A stretch of DNA of 6,593 bases, from the NCBI GenBank assembly GCA_902803195.1, contig CADCOX010000323.1, positions 1 to 6,593 of the forward strand, written 5' to 3'. The position numbers and the translations under genes are program-made. Each line of letters begins with the position of its first letter. Position 1 is the stretch's first letter. Below are positions 1 to 6,593 of the stretch, piece by piece. Source of the DNA: an uncultured Bacteroidales bacterium (GTDB taxonomy: Bacteria; Bacteroidota; Bacteroidia; Bacteroidales; Bacteroidaceae). The notes below the pieces were generated by a model. It saw nothing but the letters and a program-made list of their open reading frames with translations, was not told where the DNA came from and did no database searches.

Positions 1-7
1 ATTACGC

Positions 8-15
8 TAAATTTG
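8..15 (+). promoter_or_regulatory. Candidate Bacteroidetes -7 promoter box for putA
   Basis: The octamer TAAATTTG matches the Bacteroidetes primary sigma factor -7 consensus TAnnTTTG exactly. The partner -33 element would lie left of the window and cannot be checked. If used, transcription would start near position 20-23 and give putA a 5' leader of about 210 nt, long enough for the short open frame and hairpins described below. An 8-base motif with two free positions occurs by chance, and I saw no better match nearer to putA, so this is a weak call. Confidence 0.3.
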
Positions 16-64
16 CGACCGAAGTCTTGCATTAACGACCTTTTAACCTAAAGAGCACTGGCCT

Positions 65-148
65 ATGTACGATAAGTTTTCCGAGCAAGCCCTCACGGGA
101 CTGCACCGTTATAGGAACGTGAAGTTCAGCCCGCCTCCCATGCCGTGA
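65..148 (+). CDS. Candidate proline-rich leader peptide upstream of putA (27 aa)
   Basis: An ATG at 65 opens a 27-codon frame that stops at TGA 146-148, 84 nt before the putA start. The frame is closed upstream by TAA at 44-46, so it is not the visible tail of a longer gene. A weak purine stretch (AAGAG, 51-55) lies 9 nt before the ATG. The peptide ends in FSPPPMP: four of its last five residues are proline, using codons ccg, cct, ccc and ccg. The stop codon is exactly the loop of a 6-bp hairpin. Consecutive prolines are known to slow ribosomes, and leader peptides rich in the regulated amino acid are classical attenuation devices. Placed before a proline-degradation gene, it could sense proline supply. 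That role is inference. It could equally be a chance frame, since a different 40-codon frame also runs on the opposite strand here (154 to 32). Confidence 0.33.
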   Translation: MYDKFSEQALTGLHRYRNVKFSPPPMP

Positions 149-181
149 CGGCATACACCCACGCGTGCGCTCGTGGTATGC
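140..181 (+). promoter_or_regulatory. Two overlapping, mutually exclusive hairpins in the putA leader
   Basis: Hairpin 1 pairs 140-145 (atgccg) with 149-154 (cggcat) around a TGA loop that is the stop codon of the candidate leader peptide. As DNA the same 15 bases form a near-perfect dyad that could be a protein operator. Hairpin 2 pairs 151-155 with 177-181 (gcata/tatgc) and, after a 3-nt bulge, 159-163 with 172-176 (ccacg/cgtgg), leaving an 8-nt loop. Both need bases 151-154, so only one can form at a time. No U-run follows hairpin 2, so it is not an obvious intrinsic terminator; it ends 51 nt before the putA ATG. The pairing is visible in the sequence. A switching role is inferred. Confidence 0.4.
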
Positions 182-232
182 ATTGGAGCGCATTCCCTAC
201 CTACTTTCATTTACCTAAAAAGACAATATCTT

Positions 233-3200
233 ATGGCTGAACAACAACTACCAACCATCGAGGAGGTGTTCTCCTGGATGCGGAAACTCTATGACGAGAG
301 TTATTCGGGCCTCACTAAACTGGAGAAGAACGAGCAGCACATGTACGGCACGATGGTGACTACACCCTCGGACAAGAAGTTCATCGTGCGCATGCTCGAC
401 GAGACGAGCCAGATACGCGACCGCCAGAAGCTGGCCTTGCGCGTGAAGGAGCTCATCGACCAATACGGAATCCCCAAGTTCCTGGACACTACGGATCACG
501 CCCTGTTCTGGATGTACCAGAAGTTTGCTTACCTGCCGCTCTTCAACTGGGCGGCTGTACCCATCATCAAATGGCGTCTGCGCCGCGACACCAGCCGCGT
601 CATCATCAATGCCGCTCGCCCCAGCCTCACCGAGCATCTGGCCACTCGCTTCGACCAGAACATAGGGCAGAACGTGAACTTGTTGGGCGAGGTCGTGCTG
701 GGCAACGAGGAGGCCGAGAAGCGCTACCAGTCGTACCTCGAGGCGCTGAAGGAGCCCGACATCAACTACATCTCGGTCAAGATATCGGGCATCTACGCGC
801 AGACGCACGCGTTGAACTATAAGGAGTGCTTCCCCGAACTGGTGCGACGCATGTCCGAGCTCTACCAGACGGCCATTGACTATCCTTACACCGATCCCGC
901 CGGCGTGACGAAACCCAAGTTCATCAACCTCGACATGGAGGAGTACAAGGATGCCCATCTGACGATGAAGCTGTTCAAGGACGTACTCTCGCTGCCGCAG
1001 TTCAAGAACTACGAGGCGGGCATCGTCGTGCAGGCCTACTTGCCCGATGCCTGGGGCTTCCAGAGCGAGTTGCTGGAGTTCGCCCGCAAGCGCGTGGCCG
1101 AGGGCGGAGCGCCCATCAAGATGCGCATCGTCAAAGGCTGCAACCTCGATATGGAGAACATCGTCAGCGACCTGCGCGGCTGGCCTAATCCTGTGCGCAA
1201 GAGCAAGACGGAGGTGGATGCCAACTACTTGCACATCATCGAGCGTGGCCTCAAACCCGAGAACGCACGTGTGCTCCACATCGGCATGGCGTCGCACAAC
1301 TTGTTCACCATCTCCTATGCCTACCTGCTCACCCAGATGTACCAGACGCCGAAGGATTGCTTCTGCTTCGAGATGCTCGAGGGCATGGCCAACCACGTCT
1401 GGCGAGCACAACGGAAGTTGGGCAACCACGTCATCCTCTACACGCCCGTGGTGAAGAAGGAGCACTTCCTCAATGCCATCAGCTACCTCGTGCGCCGTAT
1501 GGACGAGAACACAGCCCCCGACAACTTCCTGACCCACTCGTTCTCGCTCAAGCCCGATACGCCCGAGTGGCGCAACCTCCAACAGCAGTTCATCGATGCC
1601 TACAACATGAAGGACCATCTCGACCACACGCCCACCCGCACGCAGGACCGCAATCAGCCCTACGTGGGGCAGGAGCCGCAGGACGAGATGCAGAACGAGC
1701 CCGACACCGACTTCGACCGCTTCTGCAACCAGCAGTGGGTCGAGAAGATCTTTGCCAAGTGGAGAGCAGACGAAAACACAGGTATCCCTTTACAGGGAGA
1801 TATAGAACGTTCCTCAGAGGGGGCTTGGGGCGACTGGAAGCCAGGCGACCTGCTGCCCACGCAGATAGGCGCCGAGCTCGTCTACAACGACGACCGCGTC
1901 CGCTACTTCGACCGCTCGCAGGAGGGCGATGTGCTGGTGTGTGCGATGAGCCGTGCCAACCGTGAGCAGACCGAGCAGGTGCTGGCCACGGCCGCTGCCG
2001 ACGCCGGCCACTGGCGCCAGACGACCGTCGAGGAGCGCCATCAGACGATGTACCGCGCTGCCAACATCCTCGGACAGATGCGCGGCGACCTCTGCGGTTC
2101 GATGTGCGCCATCACGGGCAAGACCATCGAGGAGGCCGACGTGGAGGTATCCGAGGCCATCGACTACTGCCGTTTCTACACCACTACGATGAAGCGTCTG
2201 GCTGCGTTGCCCGACATCGAGATGAGGCCCAAGGGCACGGTGCTCGTGCTCTCGCCTTGGAACTTCCCCTGCGCCATTCCCTGCGGAGGCGTCGTTGCCG
2301 CCTTGGCATCGGGCAACACGTGCGTCCTCAAGCCCGCCACTGTGGCGGCGCCCGTGGCCTGGCTCTTTGCCCGTGCCTTCTGGGAGGCTGGCGTGCCCAA
2401 GGAGGCGTTGCAGGTCGTCATCACCGACCGCGAGGCCACGCCGCTGCTGACGTCGTCGCCCGTCGTGAAACATATCATCCTCACGGGCGGCACTGAGACC
2501 GCACAGGCCATCGCACACGCCCATCCGCGCAAGCCCCTCAGCGCCGAGACGGGCGGCAAGAACGCCATCATCCTCACAGCCAAAGGCGACCGCGACCACG
2601 CCATCATGAACGCCTGCCGTTCGGCCTTCGGCAATGCTGGGCAGAAATGCTCGGCCTGCTCGCTCTTCCTTGTGGAGCGCTCTGTCTACGAGAACCCCGA
2701 GTTCTTCGAGAAACTCAAGGACTGCGCCTCATCGCTCAAAGTGGGTGGCGTCTGGAACGCTGGCAACATCGTGGGCCCGATGATCACCAACCGCAACGAC
2801 AAACTCGAGCAGGCCTTCAAACTCGAGCCTGGCGAGCGCTGGCTCATCGCCCCCGAGTTCGTTGACCAGAGGAAGTACATCCTCCGTCCGACCATCAAGG
2901 TGGACGTCAAGCCCGAGTCCTTCACTTTCCGCACCGAACTCTTCGCCCCGCTGTTGGCCGTAGCGCCCTTCGACACGCTCGAGCAGGCCGTCGACCTCGT
3001 CAACGGTCTCGACTACGGTCTCACCTCGGGCCTGCAGTCGCTCGACGAGCACGAGCAGCGCTATTGGAAGGACCACATCCAGGCGGGCAACCTCTACATC
3101 AATCGCGGCATCACGGGCGCCGTCGTCAACCGCCAGCCTTTCGGCGGCATGAAGCTCTCGGCCTTCGGACCGGGTCTGAAGGCAGGCGGCCCCAACTACG

Positions 3201-3748
3201 TGGCGCAATTCATGAGCATCACCGATCGCGAGCGTTCGACCACCGACTATTGCACGTCCTATGCAGAATGGTATGAGCGGGAGTTCCGCCATGCCCGCAA
3301 CATTCAGCCTGCGATACGCGGCGAGCAGAACGTGTTCCGCTATCTGCCCCTCACGGGCGGCATGGTCATGCGACTCTTCGGCGACGAGACGCCCGAGCAG
3401 GTCGAGATGGTGTGCTTGGCAGCGCAGACCGTCGGCACGCCCCTCACCGTGTCGGCCGACGACGCCAATGCGCTGCTCGATGAGGTACGCCGCCTCGGCG
3501 CAACGGCTATCAGCGAGAACCTCGCCTCCTTCTGCCAGCGCATTAAGCACTACGAGCGCGTCCGCACCATCTCGCGCCAAGTGCCCGACGTTGTCTTCCA
3601 GGCTGCTGCCGACGCCAACCGGTACGTCGCACCGTCGCCTCCCGTGCGCGACGGACGCATAGAACTCGCCCACTACATCAAGGAGCAGTCCATCTCCAAC
3701 GAGTACCATCGCTACGGCTCCCAGATCGAAGTGCCTCCAGTGGAGTAG
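233..3748 (+). CDS. putA: Bifunctional proline dehydrogenase / P5C dehydrogenase PutA
   Basis: This enzyme oxidises proline with FAD to pyrroline-5-carboxylate, then oxidises the hydrolysed semialdehyde with NAD+ to glutamate. Electrons from FADH2 normally go to the membrane quinone pool. The protein has 1171 residues. Residues about 1-110 are helical and carry no ribbon-helix-helix DNA-binding domain. Residues about 110-460 are the proline dehydrogenase barrel: IVKGCNLDME with Lys301, SHNLF near 355, Tyr403, and RRMDEN 421-426, matching the Arg-Arg-x-x-Glu substrate motif of E. coli PutA. Residues about 480-1000 are the aldehyde dehydrogenase: PWNFP 675-679, Lys700, ETGGKN with Glu772, GQKC with catalytic Cys806, and PFGG 969-972. 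Residues 1000-1171 are the extra C-terminal domain, ending in the family tail HYIKEQSISNEYHRYG (1147-1162). A GTG at 173 would add 20 residues, but the ATG at 233 gives a normal N-terminus and the extension lies within leader hairpin 2. The gene is very GC-rich. All key residues are intact and no frameshift is seen. Confidence 0.95.
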   Translation: MAEQQLPTIEEVFSWMRKLYDESYSGLTKLEKNEQHMYGTMVTTPSDKKFIVRMLDETSQIRDRQKLALRVKELIDQYGIPKFLDTTDHALFWMYQKFAYLPLFNWAAVPIIKWRLRRDTSRVIINAARPSLTEHLATRFDQNIGQNVNLLGEVVLGNEEAEKRYQSYLEALKEPDINYISVKISGIYAQTHALNYKECFPELVRRMSELYQTAIDYPYTDPAGVTKPKFINLDMEEYKDAHLTMKLFKDVLSLPQFKNYEAGIVVQAYLPDAWGFQSELLEFARKRVAEGGAPIKMRIVKGCNLDMENIVSDLRGWPNPVRKSKTEVDANYLHIIERGLKPENARVLHIGMASHNLFTISYAYLLTQMYQTPKDCFCFEMLEGMANHVWRAQRKLGNHVILYTPVVKKEHFLNAISYLVRRMDENTAPDNFLTHSFSLKPDTPEWRNLQQQFIDAYNMKDHLDHTPTRTQDRNQPYVGQEPQDEMQNEPDTDFDRFCNQQWVEKIFAKWRADENTGIPLQGDIERSSEGAWGDWKPGDLLPTQIGAELVYNDDRVRYFDRSQEGDVLVCAMSRANREQTEQVLATAAADAGHWRQTTVEERHQTMYRAANILGQMRGDLCGSMCAITGKTIEEADVEVSEAIDYCRFYTTTMKRLAALPDIEMRPKGTVLVLSPWNFPCAIPCGGVVAALASGNTCVLKPATVAAPVAWLFARAFWEAGVPKEALQVVITDREATPLLTSSPVVKHIILTGGTETAQAIAHAHPRKPLSAETGGKNAIILTAKGDRDHAIMNACRSAFGNAGQKCSACSLFLVERSVYENPEFFEKLKDCASSLKVGGVWNAGNIVGPMITNRNDKLEQAFKLEPGERWLIAPEFVDQRKYILRPTIKVDVKPESFTFRTELFAPLLAVAPFDTLEQAVDLVNGLDYGLTSGLQSLDEHEQRYWKDHIQAGNLYINRGITGAVVNRQPFGGMKLSAFGPGLKAGGPNYVAQFMSITDRERSTTDYCTSYAEWYEREFRHARNIQPAIRGEQNVFRYLPLTGGMVMRLFGDETPEQVEMVCLAAQTVGTPLTVSADDANALLDEVRRLGATAISENLASFCQRIKHYERVRTISRQVPDVVFQAAADANRYVAPSPPVRDGRIELAHYIKEQSISNEYHRYGSQIEVPPVE

Positions 3749-3780
3749 TCCGTCACGCCCCTACGCAGGAACGCAACGTG

Positions 3781-3833
3781 AAGCCTCTCCCCTGTCACCC
3801 TCTCCCGTTCGTGAGGGTGGGGGAGAGGCTTTT
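3781..3833 (+). terminator. Strong hairpin terminator after putA
   Basis: A 12-bp outer stem (3781-3792 with 3820-3831) and a 7-bp inner stem (3796-3802 with 3813-3819) are separated by a 3-nt bulge and capped by a 10-nt loop. The right arm runs into TTTT (3830-3833), as expected for termination of putA transcription, whose stop codon lies 32 nt upstream. In the other direction the arm is followed only by TT and then mixed bases, so it should work less well for the convergent operon ending at 3860. CCTCTCCC occurs twice in the left side (3784-3791, 3799-3806), so the arms can pair in more than one register. Confidence 0.85.
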
Positions 3834-3859
3834 GTGGAGGCCCCAGATTCATCATCCCC

Positions 3860-4399
3860 TTATTCGCGTCCGAAGAACTCGTCCACGCGGTCCCAGTCTA
3901 CGCGCACCACCTCTATCGGTGTGCCGTAGTCGGTGGCCGTGGCTTTGCGTTCGTTCAAGTCGAAAGCGACGACAATCCTATCGTCCACACACACGCTGCA
4001 GGAGTCGGTCGGCACCACGTCAAACAACTTCGTGCGATGGAACGGATCGGGGCGCACCTTGGAGCCGTCCATAGGCTCTATCTCCAGCAGACATTCCTCG
4101 TCGGCTTTCAGATGCCAAACGTAGCTGAGGGCGCCGATGCTGTCGTCCACCGTCTCCCTCACTGTCACCATCGCTGCTCGGCGATGCTTGCGGACGTCGT
4201 ATCTCTGATAGACGACGATGCCCACGATAGCCATCATACACGCTACGCCACACACAAACGGCTGCAGGAGGCAGCCTAAGAACGCGCCCTTGAGGCGATG
4301 GCGAACGAAGCCGTAGAATGGGATGATAAACGAAACCACTAACAACACCGTTATCAGCATCGCAATCAGAATGTAGAAAACAAAGCCTTGCTCTATCAT
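3860..4399 (-). CDS. Small two-helix membrane protein of unknown function
   Basis: I do not recognise this 179-residue protein. Two hydrophobic helices are clear at about residues 6-31 and 40-64, joined by a short basic loop (RHRLK, 33-37). A basic patch (RKHRR, 70-74) follows the second helix. The remaining 105 or so residues form a soluble, rather acidic domain with a CSVC pair at 134-137 and alternating hydrophobic segments that suggest beta strands. The basic patch after helix 2 favours a cytoplasmic C-terminal domain, but the basic loop makes the topology ambiguous. The ATG lies 11 nt after the stop of the phosphatase gene on the same strand, so the two are almost certainly co-transcribed. 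It may be an accessory or downstream part of that signalling unit, but that is inference from position only. No strong Shine-Dalgarno sequence precedes it. Confidence 0.8.
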   Translation of the reverse strand: MIEQGFVFYILIAMLITVLLVVSFIIPFYGFVRHRLKGAFLGCLLQPFVCGVACMMAIVGIVVYQRYDVRKHRRAAMVTVRETVDDSIGALSYVWHLKADEECLLEIEPMDGSKVRPDPFHRTKLFDVVPTDSCSVCVDDRIVVAFDLNERKATATDYGTPIEVVRVDWDRVDEFFGRE

Positions 4400-4410
4400 C
4401 GCGTGAAGGT

Positions 4411-6387
4411 TTATTTAGAGGATAATGAGTGGGTGTACTGTATGGCGAGCATGGTTAAGTCGTCACCCTGTTCGGTGTCGCCCATATACAGGTGGACGGA
4501 AGACGTCATGGCCTCAATGAGCGGCTGCGGCTTATTGATGGTGAGCCTTGCCACTTGTAGCATGCGCTCTAATCCGAACTGACGATGGTTGCTGTCCTCG
4601 GCTTCGTTGAGACCGTCGGTATAGAGGAACACGCTGTCGCCTTTGTTCATCTGGTGGTGTTGCACTGTGAACTGCCAACCTGGCATCACGCCTGCTGGAA
4701 TGTTGGAGTCGCACGTCAACTTGCTGGCCTCGTTGCCTGTCACCATCAGCGGCGGATTGTGGCCGGCATTGGTGTAACTCAGGCAGCCTGATGTGAGGTC
4801 GAGCACGCCAAGGAAGATGGTGACGAACATGCCGGTATCGTTGTTGCCACAAAGAGCCTCGTTCAAAGCCAATGCAATATGGTCGGGTTCCTGCGTATAG
4901 GCCGCGATATTTCGGAACAGCGAGCAGGTTACGGCCATCACCAGCGATGCAGGCACGCCTTTTCCGCTCACATCGCCAATGCAGAAGATGAGTTTCTCGT
5001 CGCGAATGAAGAAATCGTAGAGGTCACCGCCCACAGCCTTTGCAGGTTCCACCATTCCGTAGATGTCGATATCGTCGCGGTCTGGGAAAGCGGGATAGGT
5101 CTTGGGGAGCATCGCCATCTGGATGCCGTGTGCAATCTTCAGTTCGCTCTCCATCGAAGCCTTGGCCGCCGTGGTGCTCTTCAACTCCTCCATGTAGGCA
5201 GAAAGCGAGGTCTGCATGTTCTCAAAAGAGTCGCGCAACTGGTGGATTTCATCGCGGCTATTGATTGTGGGCAATGCTGCGTTGAACTGTCCGCTTGCCA
5301 CCTTGTCGGCAGTAGTTGCCAGCTGTTTCAACGGGTTGGCAGCTCGGCGAATGGCCAAACGGCATACAAAGAAAGTAATTACCAACACCATGCCTATAAT
5401 CAACAACATCAGAAAACCTACGAGGATGCCGATGATGTCGAGTGACAACTTGGGCACCGCTACTGCCAACGTCCAATCGATTCCCATCAGGGGCAGGTAG
5501 AATAGATAGTTTTCCACGCGGTTCACACGCAATACCTTGTCGGTTTCGGAGTCGCTCTTTTGGCCCTCCATCATCTGTTGTATGGCCTTTTTGGCCAAGC
5601 CTCTTGTGTCGGCATCCTTGATGTGTACGAAGAAGTTTCCTTTCAGAATGCGGCGATGGTCGGGGTGTGTGATATAGGTACCGTCGTGCGCGAGTACGTA
5701 ACTAGTCGCTTCATCTGTCAATGAGATATACCAAGCATTGCTTCTGAAGATACTGTCGAGGCTCTGCACCAGCCCTGTCATGAAGTCAAGCGATAGGTCG
5801 GCGCCAAGAATGGCCACTACGCGCCCCTGCTCGTCGTGAATAGGCTGTAAGTAAGCCACGAGGGGCGTCTTGGCATCATGACCGTCAAAGAATGGTTGCG
5901 ACCAGTAGGCCGAGTCAGCAGCTACGGCCTCGACGAACCAATTGGACCGTAGGTAGGTATCGTCGTAGCCCTCTATGGAGCGCATGTCGTTTTGCAGGCT
6001 GTCCTCGTTCCATGCATAAGGGCAGAACGAACGGCCCCGTTGTGGGTAGTAGTTCTCAATAAAACTCACTCCACAACTGCGTATGCGAGGATTCTGTACG
6101 ATGATACGTTCCATGATGCCCTGCAACTGCTCGGGTTGGTGCAGGTGGCGCTCCACGTCAGAGGTATTGTTGCGTACAGCTGTGCTCACATTGGCCAACA
6201 TGCCGGTGATGGTGCTTGCCGATGCCAGCATGTCCGCGTGGTAGGCATCTGCACTCATCTCCACCACGATTGATTTTGCCAACTTGTAGATGAGGTAACC
6301 CAAGGCGCTCATCATGATGAATAGCACCAACATCACCCATCGTGTCAGCCTGCGGGCAAACGAGCGGTTGTATTTCTTCCGGTTCAT
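4411..6387 (-). CDS. Membrane Cache-HAMP sensor phosphatase, SpoIIE/PP2C type
   Basis: This 658-residue protein is built like a transmembrane receptor with a Ser/Thr phosphatase output. Helix 1 spans about 17-37 and helix 2 about 314-341. Between them lies an extracytoplasmic region of some 270 residues resembling a double Cache sensor (NWF 149-151, PFFDG 165-169, GADLS 195-199). A HAMP linker follows (about 342-400, with conserved Pro352 and DEI 379-381), then a helical linker ending in IQMAMLP. The SpoIIE-type PP2C domain spans about 420-652. Its metal-binding acids are all present: GGDLYD (Asp455), GDVSGKG (Asp472), YTDG (Asp591) and GDD (Asp642/643). Related phosphatases, such as RsbU and SpoIIE, dephosphorylate STAS-domain antagonists in partner-switching control of sigma factors or other targets; no STAS or kinase partner is in the window. 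The start ATG is 14 nt after the upstream gene, so it sits mid-operon. The ligand is unknown. Confidence 0.94.
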   Translation of the reverse strand: MNRKKYNRSFARRLTRWVMLVLFIMMSALGYLIYKLAKSIVVEMSADAYHADMLASASTITGMLANVSTAVRNNTSDVERHLHQPEQLQGIMERIIVQNPRIRSCGVSFIENYYPQRGRSFCPYAWNEDSLQNDMRSIEGYDDTYLRSNWFVEAVAADSAYWSQPFFDGHDAKTPLVAYLQPIHDEQGRVVAILGADLSLDFMTGLVQSLDSIFRSNAWYISLTDEATSYVLAHDGTYITHPDHRRILKGNFFVHIKDADTRGLAKKAIQQMMEGQKSDSETDKVLRVNRVENYLFYLPLMGIDWTLAVAVPKLSLDIIGILVGFLMLLIIGMVLVITFFVCRLAIRRAANPLKQLATTADKVASGQFNAALPTINSRDEIHQLRDSFENMQTSLSAYMEELKSTTAAKASMESELKIAHGIQMAMLPKTYPAFPDRDDIDIYGMVEPAKAVGGDLYDFFIRDEKLIFCIGDVSGKGVPASLVMAVTCSLFRNIAAYTQEPDHIALALNEALCGNNDTGMFVTIFLGVLDLTSGCLSYTNAGHNPPLMVTGNEASKLTCDSNIPAGVMPGWQFTVQHHQMNKGDSVFLYTDGLNEAEDSNHRQFGLERMLQVARLTINKPQPLIEAMTSSVHLYMGDTEQGDDLTMLAIQYTHSLSSK

Positions 6388-6401
6388 CTTGTTTACAATT
6401 G

Positions 6402-6593
6402 TTATGTAAGTTTGCTGCCAGACAACTCATTAGTCGGGTTTTGCCAGCGTTTGAGAGTAGGGTAGAACTGACGCAAACCCTCCTTGTACTCCTCCAGGCT
6501 AAGGTGCTGCCCGGTGTGCTTGTTGAATTCGTCCACAAACCGAGCACACATCTCCACCATCTCTTCCATTGTACAATCAGTCGTGAATGCACC
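6402..6593 (-). CDS. 3' end of an unrecognised gene, cut by the window edge
   Basis: An open frame enters from the right edge and ends at TAA (6404-6402), giving the last 63 residues of a protein. The tail is soluble and mostly helical, with acidic segments (MEEMVEMCARFVDEF) followed by HTGQHLSLEEYKEGLRQF and a short basic-aromatic end (LKRWQNP). There is no membrane segment and no motif I can assign to a family. Its stop lies 14 nt before the phosphatase start on the same strand, so it is probably the preceding gene of the same operon. In-frame ATGs occur inside the segment, but the frame runs unbroken to the edge, so a longer protein is the simpler reading. Confidence 0.7.
   Translation of the reverse strand, partial: GAFTTDCTMEEMVEMCARFVDEFNKHTGQHLSLEEYKEGLRQFYPTLKRWQNPTNELSGSKLT

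Noticed and set aside
32..154. 40-codon open frame on the minus strand, opposite the candidate leader peptide
   Set aside because: It has no recognisable product and overlaps the leader frame almost entirely. I did not call it, but its presence lowers confidence in the leader peptide.
199..212. A second promoter -7 box nearer putA (TACTTTCA at 202-209)
   Set aside because: It misses two of the six fixed positions of TAnnTTTG, and the nearest TTG (183-185) is too close to serve as a -33 element.
173..232. N-terminal extension of PutA from a GTG start at 173 (20 more residues)
   Set aside because: The extension shows no family character and overlaps leader hairpin 2, while the ATG at 233 begins a normal PutA N-terminus.
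248..1627. Long open frame on the minus strand inside putA (459 codons), with similar ones at 1814-2599 and 2729-3709
   Set aside because: These are antisense shadows of a GC-rich gene with strong third-position bias. The translations are low-complexity, with no recognisable domain, while the plus-strand frame is an unambiguous enzyme.
4879..5445. 188-codon plus-strand frame inside the phosphatase gene
   Set aside because: It is antisense to the intact HAMP and PP2C coding sequence and shows no domain of its own.
1..6593. tRNA, rRNA, CRISPR array, insertion sequence or attachment site
   Set aside because: I looked for cloverleaf-like sequence, regularly spaced repeats, transposase-like proteins and terminal inverted repeats and saw none. 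The only clear inverted repeats are the leader hairpins and the terminator.

Overview
The window looks like chromosomal DNA of a Bacteroidales bacterium, probably Prevotella-like. This rests on protein style, very weak Shine-Dalgarno sequences, a match to the Bacteroidetes -7 promoter box at the left edge, and a Cache/HAMP/SpoIIE phosphatase. The genus is an inference from reading and was not tested by a search. Three genes are complete, one is cut by the right edge, and one candidate leader peptide is present.

Layout. Positions 1-232 are a leader region before putA. They hold a possible promoter element, a 27-codon open frame ending in Pro-Pro-Pro-Met-Pro-stop, and two overlapping hairpins that cannot form together. 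Positions 233-3748 (+) encode PutA, a bifunctional proline dehydrogenase / delta-1-pyrroline-5-carboxylate dehydrogenase of 1171 residues. It has the extra C-terminal domain but no N-terminal DNA-binding domain. A strong hairpin terminator follows at 3781-3833. The rest of the window is on the minus strand and converges on putA. Read in transcription order, it holds the 3' end of an unrecognised gene (6593-6402), a membrane-bound Cache-HAMP-SpoIIE/PP2C phosphatase (6387-4411) and a small two-helix membrane protein (4399-3860). The gaps are only 14 and 11 nt, so these three probably form one operon.

Function. PutA oxidises proline to glutamate in two steps within one polypeptide. The minus-strand operon looks like a signalling unit: an extracytoplasmic sensor controls a Ser/Thr phosphatase of the kind used in partner-switching pathways, whose other members are not in the window. 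Nothing visible links the two units beyond their convergent arrangement.

The most interesting signal is the proline-rich end of the short open frame just upstream of the proline-degradation gene, with its stop codon in the loop of a hairpin. It suggests translation-coupled control of putA by proline or charged proline tRNA. It is a hypothesis: a 27-codon frame can arise by chance.
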